In this document: piece after piece, positions 11,851-24,400 of the stretch
Position numbering within the stretch: position 1 is the first letter of the stretch
Layout of the letters: each line of letters opens with the position of its first letter
Notes under the pieces: generated by a model
The model's database searches: none
What the model saw: only the letters and a program-made list of their open reading frames with translations
Told to the model about the DNA's origin: nothing
Made by a program: the position numbers and the translations under genes
Assembly (NCBI GenBank): GCA_034698045.1
Contig: JAQGAU010000038.1
Location: forward strand, 1-51,359
Direction of reading: 5' to 3'
From: Paramacrobiotus richtersi
Lineage: Eukaryota; Tardigrada; Eutardigrada; Parachela; Macrobiotidae
Length of the DNA: 51,359 bases

Positions 11851-13780
11851 TTAAGAAGACAGTTCAACAAATTTTTGAACAGTTTCGGCAGTTAAACTTT
11901 AGGAATCCGCAACTACATGACGGATCCACAGTATAAACGAAAAACCCTCCATTTTCTTATTACCTCTATAGGGAATGATCAAACGGGACCATTGAGGTGG
12001 TTTGTTACCGATGCTAGTACCCCGAAAGGCGATGCACTAGAACATGAACTGGATGCGAAGACGGTTGAAATGTTGGAAAACATTTTATCAAACTGTAACT
12101 ACTTTTTGGATCGATTTAAACGCTTCTCGGAGATGCTTTCTGAAAACATTCGTTTGGAGTTTACAGTTTCCAGTGACCGTGAGGTGGCTGCAGTAATATG
12201 TGACAGTGATTCTGGGGAACCTGAATCTCGTGCGGTTGTCTGTTGGAAAATGACAGACAGAGAGCCTACGTTTATCAAAACGACGAATGCACTGTACCTT
12301 CCGTTACAGTATGTCCTTCTGTTCCCTTGCGGTACGCTTGGTTGGGACATCGCCATGAAGAAGACTAAAAACCTCACACTGCTAAAGTATTGCCGGCAGT
12401 TAGTTTTACGACATGAACCGCTGCAATATCTTGGGCAACTGCACAAAGAATTTGCTGTTGACTGTTTCAGTATGGTGGAAGACGAAAGGCTGTAGTACTT
12501 ACAGTTTAATCAACAGAAAATCTGTCCTCGGCGCGAACTGAGAGAAGCACTGGAAACCGGCGATTCTCCTGGACGAACTTATTTACCACCAAGTCACGTA
12601 CACTCACCTAGATATATGCGCGAACAAACGGCGGACGCGCTAGCCCTGATTGGAAGGTTTGGGAAACCAACTTACTTCATCACAATTACGTGTAATCCCA
12701 GGTGGCCGGAAATCACGTCCCAGTTGAAACCTGGCCAGGATGCGACAGATAGACCAGATGTTGTAGCACGAGTTTTCAAGGCGCGGTTGCACGAAATTAT
12801 CGAAGATTTACCGAAGGCGCTCAACGGCGGAAAGGTTATTTATCGAATACACGTCATCGAATTTCAGAAACGGGGTTTGCCCCATGCCCACATTGCCATA
12901 AAAATGTCAAAAGAGCCTTTGTCACCGGAAGAAGTGGACGAGGTGATTAGCGCAGAAATTCCGACAGACGACGATGAATTACGCTCACTTGTGTTGAAGC
13001 ATATGAATCATGGACACGTGAAAGACCGGTGTTTCAAGAAAAAGAGGAACCTAAACGTGCCAATGCTGACGGACCCATAACAAACCCGTAAGAAATCAAA
13101 ACTGTAGAAGCGACGATCATTAGATGATTGCGTTTGACATAAAAGGTGTTATTGTTATGATATGCGGTTGCACCGATTGCGTTTGTGCCCAATACAATCC
13201 TGGCCAGCAGTATACTCGAAACAGTCACTTTTGTTTCATTCATAGTGTCGGTTGCCACGCGGGTTACTGTGAAGTGTCAAGCAGTGCGAAACGCAAAGTC
13301 AGAACGCTTTCTAGTAGCACCACAAATGTCTGGTCCTTAGTGCGTGACAACACATGCGTTGGCATTAGATTTAGGGACACTACATTGTACCACTATGACT
13401 GCGCGAGTACCATACCGATGGCCTTTGCATAAACGACCGCTGTAGCAGACAGATCAGGGTACGTGTCAGTAATTATGGAATAAATTATAACGCTCCGCAA
13501 TAATGTACGAGTACTCGTTAGTGTTTTTCCCGTTAATTACCGAACAGAGTGAAGGTTTGCGAACTGTTTCCCAGTTTGCAGCGATCGAGTGGGCATAATC
13601 GACAGGAGCGGAGCGAAGGTCCTTCGTACTTAGGTCCAGCGCGTTTTTGTGTGTCTGTTACGGAAGTGAACATACTAATTCCAGACACAATAACTCTTTT
13701 CAACTCTCTGTCCGATATCTAATTTAACTTAATTTAAATTAATTGATCAGATTTGGTTTGTCGAATTTATTTTAATACTC

Positions 13781-13947
13781 TTCATTTTGTTCCGCTATTG
13801 CACAATAACTGAACGTTGCGCGCACGAGCGGTCCTCTCAAGGTCAGGTCGTTGAATGATTCATCGATGATCCACTTTGGTTCAATAGTTACAGGTGCGCG
13901 ACGGTCTTGATTATACCAGGGTATAACGATGGGTGGAATTGTGCTGC
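13781..13947. mobile_element. Solo end related to the TTAA MITE
   Basis: The stretch resembles the right arm of the 11333-11850 element: an ATTGCACAATAAC block, GCGCGCACGAGCGG, ACAGGTGCGCG and GATGGGTGGAATT, then TTAA at 13948-13951. I find no matching left end upstream, so it may be a truncated or internally rearranged copy. It sits in the decayed part of the Helitron gene. Confidence 0.5.
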
Positions 13948-16070
13948 TTAAATCGCCGCTTCATTGGTCGTTTAAATCGGTTAAATTTCTCTTTTTTCGA
14001 AATTCCATTATAGACATATAAGACGTTTCGGCACATTACTGACGAATAAGATGCACTTGTGCCGCATACGGCGCAATAATTTCGATATTGTGACGTTTAT
14101 AAAGGCAGGCAAAATTCACCCACACGTTGCTTATTTCAGGGTTTGTGTCTACTACTATCGAAAAACACTAACTGAGCGAACCTACACGGACGAAGCAACT
14201 ACAAAGTTTATCGGAGACGAACCGAAGAGGATGGCTTTGTTGTCTCCTATAATCCTTACCTCCTGCGTAAATACGATTGCCATATCAACGTAGACATTTC
14301 GTATTCCGTTCATCTCATTATGTACCTGTACAAATACTTTTATAAGGGAGTGGATTATGCTAGTTTAAATTTTTTCAAGAACGATGAAATCGGTGCGTAT
14401 CTTCATGCACGCTATGTATCGGCACAGGAAGCGATATGGCGCATATTTGAATTCGAAATTACACGACGCATACCATCTGTTGAACGGTATCCTGTTCATC
14501 TCCCAGACGTTAATGCTGTCGTTTTCCTTCCGCACGAAAAAACCAGCAAAAGTACAGCAGCTTTCTGCGCTTGAAAAGTACTTCCAGCGACCGAAACCGA
14601 AAGTGTTCGACAGCATTACGTACATGGAGTATTACGAACAATACATGTCCACCACCCGAAAGCCAAACGCCCAGTCGGAAGTTCACGAATGCGTGTTATC
14701 CAACGGAACCAAAAATTACGTTTATAAACGTAACACCCTACATGTTCCACGGTTGGATACAAAACGGCTGCAAGCTGGAGAAGTATGGTATCTGCGACTG
14801 CTTTTAAAACATATCCCGGCTCGATCATACGAAGAGTTACGAACAGTCAACGGAGAAACCTACGAAACCTATGCACAGGCAGCAATTCAAAGAGGTCTCA
14901 TCAACAACGCAAACGAAGATCAGATATGTATGGAAGAAGATATCGCAGATTTGGCCAGTCCCGCGAGTCTCCGGCAGATATTTTTTGTTTAATCATGTGA
15001 AGGTGCTCCAACTCGAGTACTCTATGACCAGTTCAAGCAGAACATGTACGAAGACTACATCTTTTTTGAAAAAGTGTCGGCCTGGGAGGCGGAGAAGAGA
15101 CTACTGCATGATCTGTTTAGAAAGTTTGATGCTGCAGGCAGAGCAATGGCCGATTTTGGACTACCTGAACCACTGTCAGAAGAATCTATGCTCGATCGCG
15201 AGCTTGCCAGATACGATCCCGAAAACACTAAGCGCACGTATGAGGAGAGTGTCAAACTGCTAAACTCAAGACAGCGAGCTGTCTTTGATTATGCAGTTGA
15301 ACAAGTCCGCCTGAAACATGGCGGTCTAATTTACGTAGACGGACCTGCCGGTACCGGGAAAACGTTTGTTTTAAACTGCATCATGAATTATGTCCGATCT
15401 CTGAACATGGTTGCTTTATGTTGTGCAACTACAGCAATCGCAGCTTCAAATTACGAAGGCGGCCGCACCGCACATAGTTTGTTTAAAATACCGGTGGACA
15501 ACGACAATGAAAACTGTAAAATCGAATGCGACGTTCCTTTCAACTCCCAGAAGGCAGATCTACTCAGAGAAACCACGGTTATTGTGTGGGACGAGTTTCC
15601 TAGCATTCATAGAAAGAACCCGAAAGCAGTAGATGAAATGCTGCAGCATGTCCGTCGAAATATTCGGCCGTTCGGTGATGTCCTATTCATTGCAGCAGGC
15701 GACTTCAGACAAATTCCGCCTGTTATTCAACATGGAACAAGAGAGCAAATTGTTTCTGCCAGTGTAAAATCATGGAAACTTTGGAAACAGTTCAAAACAT
15801 TTGGCTTGACAGAGCCGATGAGGCAGCAAAATGACCAACAATATGCCGAGTGAGTTTCCGCTGTAAAAGATCCGCGCATACGTAACAAACACATTAATAC
15901 TGTACAGTTTAATCTAATACGCAATTTGATTTACTATTTTGACGAAAAATAATTTGAATAACCATGCCTTATGCCTACAGGTTCTTGCAGAATGTGGGTG
16001 ATGGAAACGTGACCGAAGATGAAAGTGGATTAATCGAAATTCCATACATTGAGACCATTACGTCAGTTAG

Positions 16071-16075
16071 CGAAG
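16071..16075 (+). repeat. Target-site duplication CGAAG, left copy
   Basis: Five bases directly left of the Polinton, repeated at 37080-37084. Confidence 0.85.
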
Positions 16076-16213
16076 AGTAGTAGCAGTATGCAGTTTAGAC
16101 TCTTCTTTTGTTCCGAGAACAATGGGGATTAAAGGATTAAATGTGATAATGATTGATTAGTTTGGTAATTAGTGCGCAGGTGTCGGAAATGGGATTAACT
16201 ATGACTCATATGC
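16076..16213 (+). repeat. Polinton terminal inverted repeat, left
   Basis: This 138-base repeat begins with the short tandem AGT AGT AGC AGT, and the AG terminus is usual for Polintons. It matches the reverse complement of 36942-37079 with a single difference (T here, C there) near the middle of the repeat. The inner end holds ATGACTCATATGC, which contains the palindromic TGACTCAT of AP-1 type sites; a regulatory role is only a possibility. Confidence 0.95.
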
Positions 16214-16824
16214 ATAAATACCTATACTGTACGTATAGGTATGTACATAGCGATACATGTACAAAATGATTTTTATACAATCATGTATAAAAAAATGTTG
16301 CCAAGCACAAACGTTCGAAAATTATCGAACAAAAAACAATTTGTTCTGCGGAAGGTTTTGAGCAGTTTCGAAAAGTTTTTGCGGACAAAATCGAGAAATA
16401 TCAACAGCTTCAATTTTATCCCTTATTTCCTCAAGGACTCTACCAGGATCTTTTCTTTAAATTGTAATTCTGTGGATGTACGGAATTGCCACTGGATTTC
16501 GCATACAGCTGTAAAAAGACGTTCTGTTGAATTCCCCGAGGCGTACAATCCGACGAAGCCAAATTATCTGCACCAAGACACTGCTGTAGGTTTCTGTTTT
16601 TTGTTGTGACCTTTCGTGGTTTTGCCATTATTTAGCCGGTAATCTCTTGGTTTTGTGGTGTGAACTGACACGGGGTTTTCAAGGTGACATGACACTGCTG
16701 GCGCTAAAGATTACTACGGCAAGAACGTTATTGTCAAAACTAAATCCGAAAATATCAAGACCATTATTAACTTTCATAAGCGCCTTAGTACTGAAATTCA
16801 AGACGTATTTTTGTGTCCGTAGTA
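16214..16824. other. Polinton leader between left repeat and first gene
   Basis: A 122-residue frame at 16241-16609 has no recognisable motif, an unremarkable composition and overlaps a frame on the other strand, so I do not call a gene. The promoter of the first Polinton gene presumably lies here. Confidence 0.4.
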
Positions 16825-18695
16825 ATGGACCGTATATCGCCTATCGATATTCCGCTTCCTCCTCATCCTCCTCCATCTCCTCCGCGATCGCCATCCGTGC
16901 AACCCCCGCCAAGCGCAGCACCCCCACTGTCACTCCCGGTTGCTACTCCGCACCTGCCATCACCATCCGTACAACCCCCGCCAAGAGCAGCACCCCCACT
17001 GTCACTCCCAGTTGCTCCTCCGCACCTGCCATCACCATCCGTACAACCCCCGCCAAGCGCAGCACCCCCACCGTCACTCCCGCTGGTTCCTCCGTACCCA
17101 CCTACCCATCCTGGTTCACCGTACCCATATGTACCACCGCCGCCGCTTCCCTATGGGTGGCCTTATGGGTATCCCTATCCATACATACCGCACATGTACG
17201 GAATCCCACTACCACCTCTTCCGCCGCCACCACCAGCACCGCCCGCAGTACAAGAAACCATCATTCTACCATCGGGGGCGTCATTGCCTTCAGGCAGCCG
17301 AGTGTTTATTGTGGATAGGCGGCATCAGCAGCGGTAAGCAATCTGGTCCACTTTCGTCCAGTTTACAAACTTATTTACAGACGCAGTGAGGATGAAGTGC
17401 TGTCGAACGGCCTCCCCGCATCGTTGCCAGTTGCCAGTGGCCGTCGGTAAGTGTTCTCGTCCACTTTCGTCCACTTTGACCAAACATGGATAAGTGTGTA
17501 GGTCGGGGAGCATTGTTTCTGCCAGCTCCTTGCGGAGTGTGTCGATTGTAGTTCCTGCTAGTTCTGGGGTAAGAACGCCGTCACCTGAGGTACTGGAGAT
17601 CCCGGTTCCCGTCCCAACCGGAAGGGCCATTAAAACGGTCCAACAGCCCGGGCGTGCCCTGCGGCAGGGGACTGGCCAACGCAAGGTCCCCCGGAGACCG
17701 CGTAAGGCTGCTCAGCGGCCGCCAGCAGGACGAGGGGTCCGGCGTAGGCGGGAGTCTACGCCGGTGCAGGACAGAAGTATAGCAGAAAGGGTACAAATTT
17801 TCTCTTATCATGAATTATAAACGGTTAATTTAGTGCAGGAATCGCGTTTCAGGTTGGGGTTCGTCACGTCCAACGTAGGCGTCGGACCGTCGATAGCAGA
17901 ACCGTGGGAACGCGGAGCGAACCGGACTCAGAATCGGATACGGTAGGTCCTAGTGAATTTACAGGTCGTGTCTGTGCAATTATGTCGTCATACATATATA
18001 CTCATGTTTAGCCATACGATAGTCCGAGCATTGCTGATTCGGATAGTGATGATTCAAGCAGTGATGGTGGGACCATCAATGAGGGAGAGCGCCGGAACCT
18101 TGCATCGGCGTATTCAAAGGCGGACTTTGAAATAAATTCGCCCGAAACCTACTCCGTAAAGCCAGGTACAAGAGGAGAACGGTTTGTGCATGTGTCGTAT
18201 CGCAGCGGATACAAGAGGCTAGGAAGTTTGCACTTGAGACGGTCCGTGCAGCGGCAACTTCGAAAAGTTCCATGGGATAACGCGCTACTTGTATTATCCG
18301 ACGAGGAAGATGAAGCGGCCGTAACGCAACTCAAAGTAGAGCGGAAAGAGGCTGCTATGCCGAATGTAGAAGATCCAGAAGCGCCCAGCACAAGTAGTGG
18401 CATGGCGGCCAAGAAATTCCGCTGTTATGTGTGCCGCAGTCTTTACGAGGGACAAAACCGTAGCTATCAGAACTGCATACGACACATAGGGGGTGGGTTG
18501 GATGGCGGCACCCGACGGTATCCGTGCCCGACTTACATGAAAGAACGGTTTCCGACACTGACTAGACATCAGTATCGAACGATTTCCCGGTCAGACACCA
18601 TGATCCGAATTCGAATCATCCATGCATATGATGACTGCAGCGAGATTGAACGCGACTGCAATTTCCATTTACCGTGTTGGACGGTCAATGACTGA
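16825..18695 (+). CDS. Proline-rich / basic / zinc-binding protein, five exons, intact
   Basis: I assign five exons, 16825-17333, 17381-17446, 17526-17790, 17853-17942 and 18012-18695. All have GT-AG junctions and matching phases, giving 537 residues without a break. Residues 1-170 are proline-rich and contain three 24-residue repeats starting SPSVQPPP, encoded by 72-base units at 16888-17103, followed by YPYVPPPPLPYGW. Residues about 190-300 are strongly basic (RKVPRRPRK, VRRRRE, RRRRTV). An acidic/serine run follows, DSDSDDSSSD. The C-terminal part has a Cys/His cluster, CYVC...CIRH (C-x2-C-x13-C-x2-H) and YPCPTYMKERF...H, so probably binds zinc. I recognise no family. The layout suggests a nucleic-acid-binding or virion-associated protein, which is inference. 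Confidence 0.75.
16888..17103 (+). repeat. Three in-frame 72-base tandem repeats
   Basis: Units start at 16888, 16960 and 17032 and encode SPSVQPPPxAAPPxSLPxxxP. They are nearly identical in the first two copies. Confidence 0.85.
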
Positions 18696-19218
18696 TAAAT
18701 CGACAACGTTTATGAGTTTTGTTCATTTGTAGTATGATACTTTTTGTAGTAGTATATATGTCGTATCTTTTGTGTGATATTAAAAACCTGTGCAATAGCT
18801 TTGGGAAAAAGATGCACTATGCAGCTGTCAGTTATATTTCTATTCAGACAGTAATTATTATTGCATTAGGGAAGGAATCCCACACGTTTGACAGACAACG
18901 GTCGGCAGTACTAAAAAGTATATCCGCAGAGCAAACACACGCCTAGTCATAACAATGCGCTTTTGCCACTGCGCCTCCATGAAAATCATGATCCTCTTCT
19001 TCTACAGACAGACTGATTTACATAAAATCTGTTGCAGTACAAATACTGGTAAATGGGAAAGGCATGAAGGAGTGTTCTTCTAAATACATAGCGCATGCAA
19101 ACTGCTGTGGGCAATCGTGAACTGTCTTCTCATTTTGATCAGAGTTCCTTTGCGGTTACGTCTGCTTTCATATATCCGTGGAGAATTTGTGACCTTTCAA
19201 AATGCTAGTGACATTGTC
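18696..19218. other. Spacer between the first two Polinton genes
   Basis: No gene is supported. The frame of the next gene is open leftward to 19117 without a better start codon than 19219. Confidence 0.4.
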
Positions 19219-21070
19219 ATGGCTCGAACAGTCAAACCTGGAGTTTTAATCCCAGAGATTCCCTCTGGTATCGAGCAATCTTTCGATCATATCTTTCCGA
19301 AATGTTTATTGCCATCGAACCACGAAATGATAATGCGGGTGATTCCAGTTACCTATTTTCCACACGAGTTGAGCCGATACCAGCATCCAACGGACATGCA
19401 TCGCGTTATGTGCATGGTGTTTGGCGACAAACCGGAGTCCTATATGATGTACCTGGGAGCTGTAAAAGGGGAAAACAGTCCTGTCTGGACGCTTGAAATA
19501 GATCGCTGCTACTGGGATGAAACGGAAGGCACGTATCGCTCGATGCAGGAGCGCGGTGCATACACCGAATTCGTGAACAGAATGGAGTACCACGAAATTC
19601 AGTATTTGTGGGAATACGCTGCAAAGTTCTTCGGGGAAGTGGTCAACAACCGGGAGCGAATTGGAGCGAGGCTTTTGGTCCAGTTGGGCAGTTCTGTAGA
19701 TTTTCAGCCTAATGATTTATTTGCCTACCTGTGGAGTAACATGCGCCAGGACGGTCAACTTAATCTTCCCGAACGAAAAATCCACGAAGCGCCACGACCT
19801 TTCAATGCACCAGCGCCCCCGAAACTGGATGTGAACCAGTTTTGGAAATGGTGTTCTTCGGGACTAAACGCTTATGCCGGAATCTCTGATCATGTAACGA
19901 TGCATGCAAACCGCGAGTTACTCCCCGAAATCTCCTTTAACTTGGATTTTAGCAACATTCTAACACCACCGTCAGTGAAGCCGAATGTTTCTCTTACCAA
20001 TATCGAACCTGAACGTAAGTGCAAATTAATTCACTCCTGGCAACAATAATCTTATTTTCATTAATATTGTTTTCAAGAACATACTTTCCAGTACAAGTTA
20101 ACATATTGTTCCACATACAAATTTGTCAATAACAGTGATTTTTAGCGCTTGATCCAACTGATTTAGTGCAACAGCCTGTTGTCCATACTCTGACTAAGTG
20201 CACATTGATTCAAGACTGCGGAATGCATTCGCTTCCGAATGCCGACCCCAAACGTAAGCATCATAAATTTATCTTTACAGAGTAATATTATTATCTCACG
20301 AAATGCGGCTTAACATGTCTTGCAGTAGTTGACCTTTCCACCCATCTCGATTTTCTTTTTAGCGTTGAAGTTTGTTGACATTGTGCAACAGTGCGGTAGG
20401 GGAATCTGCGGTTTTCCTGGCCATTATTGTCCGGATCAAATCATGGATTCCCCGCAAGCGGATCATGATGACTTGAACAAAACCATAGACAGCAGCGTTG
20501 TTTTTCTTTGGGAAGGAACATCCAGACCCGCTGATCTGAACGAGACTATGCAGATTAGTTCAGACACAGACACCGATGATGAAAATAATTTGTCCAGCGC
20601 AACCCAAGTAGAGCCAACACAGTGCAAGATGCCGGGTGCTCCAAAAAAGCAACGTCCACCTTCAGTATTTCACCACCACACTGCAATGTTGCCAGAAATT
20701 GGTATGCTCAAGCAGTTTCAAGATAAGCTTTCTTGCTTGTGCAATATTATCCTTTACAGAGGCACCTATGATGGTGTCCACATCCGGCGTCCAGCAACCC
20801 ATGGACAACTATGTGGTGAAACTGATGCCTCCTCCAGACTGGCAACCACCACAATGCACTCCTTCCACTTCGGCAGCTCAACCGGATGTCCTTTCCTGGC
20901 AGCCAACAGTTGGAGATTTCTATGGATGGAAAACCAACGCATATCGTCGTCCACCAACGCAGCACGTTCCGTCTACGCAAGCAAATCCAACTTACACCCA
21001 AACTGTAATGGAACAATATTGGCCACCGCTCCCGGACCAAGTTGCTCAGAACGGATTCGGGACACAGTAG
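19219..21070 (+). CDS. Unrecognised 517-residue Polinton protein, four exons, intact
   Basis: Exons 19219-20014, 20146-20253, 20363-20701 and 20760-21070 join at GT-AG sites, all after the first base of a codon, and end at TAG 21068-21070. The first exon encodes a globular-looking 265-residue part with many aromatic residues (MYLGAVKGENSPVWTLEIDR, YHEIQYLWEYAAKFFGEVV, DLFAYLWSNMRQDG). Exons 2 and 3 start alike (PL..D..VQQ). Exon 3 has an acidic patch SSDTDTDDENN followed by PKKQRPPS. The tail is rich in Pro, Gln and Trp (MPPPDWQPPQC, WQPTVGDFYGWKTN). No hydrophobic signal or membrane segment is seen. I do not recognise the family. Its place just before the polymerase suggests an early or replication-related role, but that rests on position only. 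Confidence 0.7.
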
Positions 21071-21499
21071 GTCAACTCACCAGCTGACCATTACCAAAAC
21101 CACAAGGCATGTTTTCTTATCGTAATTTCAACTGCATGGACTCAGTATTGGGTATTGCTTGCGTTTCTATTTTCATTATTGTTTTAAATGTAGCCGTTTT
21201 TGACAAACGGAGAAAACAATCATTTTAATGCATGAAGAAGATCATTGTCCGTGTATCATTTTATCTTACCGGCTAGTGTGTGTAATCTTGCTGTTGAGTG
21301 CAACTGATTTGCTAACTATGTAATCACGAGTTACAATCCGAAAGAAAAAAAGCCATTTCAGAGGTGATTTTTCAGAATAACTCCGCGGTTTATCAACGCC
21401 AAATCACGACGTATAACTAAAAATCCACATTTTCGAACGACTGAAGACAGCTTTACCATCGTCAAGCATTTTACATACGTTAATCTGGCTGATACCCAA

Positions 21500-24400
21500 A
21501 TGCAAATGGAAGAGCTTTTTGAAGCTATGATTATTTACATGTATAATTATCATGATGTTGGAGAAAGCGACAAAGTCCGTTTCTTCTTCGAACATCCCGC
21601 ATTTCCAAGTAGATGCTTCTCGACTCCGCTACTCTTTAGAAATGAGCTAACTGCACAATTGGTAGCAGCTCATATCATGCGAATCATGCGCAGCGACGAG
21701 TGCTGGTTCATCTTTACTGACGATTAGCTTAAAGTGACGTTTCTTCATGTTCAAAACATCACCGGATACAAAAATCGTTCGGTTAAAAATAATCGAATCA
21801 CTTTTAAAATTAACGAATGTTTGGCGGCGTCGAAAAGCGTAGTGCAAATCAAGCAAAATCATCGCCACGACCCCGAAGAAAAACTGTGTGGATGGCGAGC
21901 TGCGGCTGTTTCCGTTGCAAAAGCATTGGAGTTACCGAATTATGATGTGATCAGGCGATCGTACCGAAAAGATCAACATGAATTGGCGCAAAAATTACGC
22001 TTGCAAACTGGTTTGCCAGATATTCCCCTGGATATTCGCGGTATGCAGCGTCTCGGTAAAGTCCTGGCACAGGGCTACAAATGCCAACTGATGGTGCTCG
22101 ATGCTGATATGCAGTTCGAAATCGTGTTCAAAACAAAACCACAAGAGCACATCGCCGCAGTTTTGCTATGTAAAATGCATTTCGATGCTGTAACCAAACC
22201 GTGGGCACTACTTGGTTATACGGGGCGCTGTGACATATGCGGCGATTTCTACTCGCATAAGATAAAACACAGATGTTACGCCCCATGCAGCAAGTGTATG
22301 CAGAACGATTGCTGGGATTCATTGGCCGCTTACAGGTACTGTTGGGATTGTAAAAGGCATTTCAAGAACAAGCGCTGTGAGGATCTCCATAACAGCAGAA
22401 TTGCTCGTTTGACAACAGACAAAACGATCTGCGAAGCATTTCGGCGTTGTCAGACCTGTTTTGCTTATATAAATCCTCCAGATAATCGTTCTCATTCTGA
22501 TCCGCATGGCTGCTTTGCATTCCTGTGCCTGAATTGCAAAACGTTTCAGCCGCGAGACCACCTTTGTCACATTTTATCTGTTGAAGAAGCGCTTAATCGA
22601 AAGAAGAGTAAACAAGTAAAAAACCCCGAGACTGATGCAAACATTCAGGCTGAAGAAACATGCGACGGAAGCGACTTTTCCGAGTCAAGCTCTTAGGAGT
22701 TCCTGAGTTCGGATGAAGAAGACACCATCGGGGAAAACTGTTTTAACTCTAGTATGGATTTCACCAACGTAATGTCACCAACACCCGAGCCGCATGAGGC
22801 GGAAAAAGCAGATCAACCAACATATCACGGCAAACAATTTGTTTTTGATTTTGAAACCAGTTTGGATGCTACTCGGTATCACCGTCCCATGATGGTAGCG
22901 TTAATGATTCTCTACAACGATGAATTCGTCCTGACATTTGAAGGCAAGGAATGCGCAGATATGCAACTGGAGTGGATCTTCAAAAACACTCGGAGCTGCA
23001 CTTTTCTTTCTCACAATGGTGGCCGGTACGACAACTTTTTTATTTTAAATTCGTTGGAACGAAATCGACATTCTGTACAGAAAATACAGAACGGTTCCAC
23101 TATCATCACCATACAGATTTCAAGCATCAAAGCGAGATTCATCGACTCTCTTTCATTTATGCCAAGAAGTTTGGCCGAACTACCAAAAGATCTTGGGGTT
23201 GACAGTTTCGTAAGGAAAGGTTTTTTCCCGTATGCATTCTGCACGGAAAAAAATTTCAGCTATGTTGGTGTTCTCCCTGGTAAGATAAAACATTCAATAG
23301 ATCAAAGTTGGCTTCACGAAAAAGTAACGTTTTCCGTTTGCAGATATCGTATACTTTGACACCGCCAGGATGTCCAAGAAAAAACAAGCTGAGTTTCAAG
23401 GATGGTATATGGATGAACAACTTAGGTTCTTTGCCGGAAGTTATAACCTGATGGAACAATGCAGGCTGTATTGTGTTAATGATGTCCTTGTTCTAAAGAA
23501 ATGTTGCGAAATCACACGAAATAACTTTATGGAAAAGTTTCCCGCTGTGGACCCGTTCGACTCGGTGACAAATCCATCTGCTGTCCTCCTTGCGTTTCAG
23601 GTGCACTACCTGAAACCATCAACAATTGGAATATTACCTCCACAAGGATACGGCAACCGACATAACCAAAGTATCAAAGCATTGCAATGGTTAGCATATA
23701 TTCATAGCAAACGTCCGGCTGACTTCGACCCTATTCAAACTGCTCGATCCGCAGAAGGAGAAGCTTAAGTTGGACCTTATCCAGTTGACGGAATGGACGA
23801 AATGAGAACAGCATTTCTATTTCATGGATGTTTTTGGCACGGATGTCCGAAATGTTTTCCGAACCAAAGAGCAATGAACAAGGTCAGGATGAAAAATTTT
23901 GGTGATCTTTTAGACGAAACGAGAGAAATTGAAAAATACATTAAGAGAGAAAATCCGGACACCAGAGTCATGTGGGAATGTGAATTTGATCGCATGGTTA
24001 AAGAAGGAGAAATCCCTATTTTGCCAAATATCGAACCGCCGCTTAATGTCCGCGACTATTTGTTCGGCGGCCGAACGGAAATCTTTTGCTTATACAAAAA
24101 GATTGACGAACCATGCAAAGGAAAAGCACTTGATTTTTGCTCGTTGTACCCTAGCGTTATGGTTTTTGAACGCTATCCGATGGGACACCCGGTCATGAGC
24201 TTTCCGCTTCCGGAAACACCGTTCGATGTTAACCAAGTTTTTGGAGTCGTCTGCTGTTGCGTTTTACCGCCTAAAAACTTATTCCTGCCAACTCTGCCTG
24301 TGCGCCTGCCAGATAAAAGAACGGTATATACACTATGCTGGACGTGCTCAAATGAAACAAATATTGCCAAACCATGCTCGCGTACGGATTCGGAAAGATC

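Larger units (their letters stand above)
10462..16075 (+). pseudogene. Helitron Rep/helicase, 5' part (broken, interrupted by Polinton)
   Basis: This is the replication-initiator/helicase gene of a rolling-circle transposon. Exons I can place are 10462-10611, 10678-10969, 11903 onward, one ending 15849, and 15981-16075, with GT-AG introns. Exon 2 carries a Cys-rich HCARCDALLF / CCGRG finger. The HUH nuclease region at about 12616-13080 shows FITITCNPRWPEI and LPHAHIAI (the HUH histidines). YLYKYFYKG near 14320 carries the tyrosine motif, and LHARYVSAQEAIWRI follows it. The Pif1-type helicase at about 15230-15840 has GPAGTGKT (Walker A), DEFPS and GDFRQIPPV. Breaks are a TAG at 12493-12495, unrecognisable sequence at about 13081-14100, and frame changes near 14250, 14540 and 14990. 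The gene is then cut by the Polinton at 16076 and resumes at 37085. It is clearly non-functional. Confidence 0.9.

Noticed and set aside
16241-16609. 122-codon frame between the left Polinton repeat and the first gene
   Set aside because: No motif, no splice context, and a frame overlaps it on the other strand; it looks incidental.
20702-21087. Unspliced reading of the 19219 gene's third exon through to 21087
   Set aside because: A 58-base GT-AG intron gives the better Pro/Trp-rich continuation ending at 21070; the unspliced frame loses that composition.
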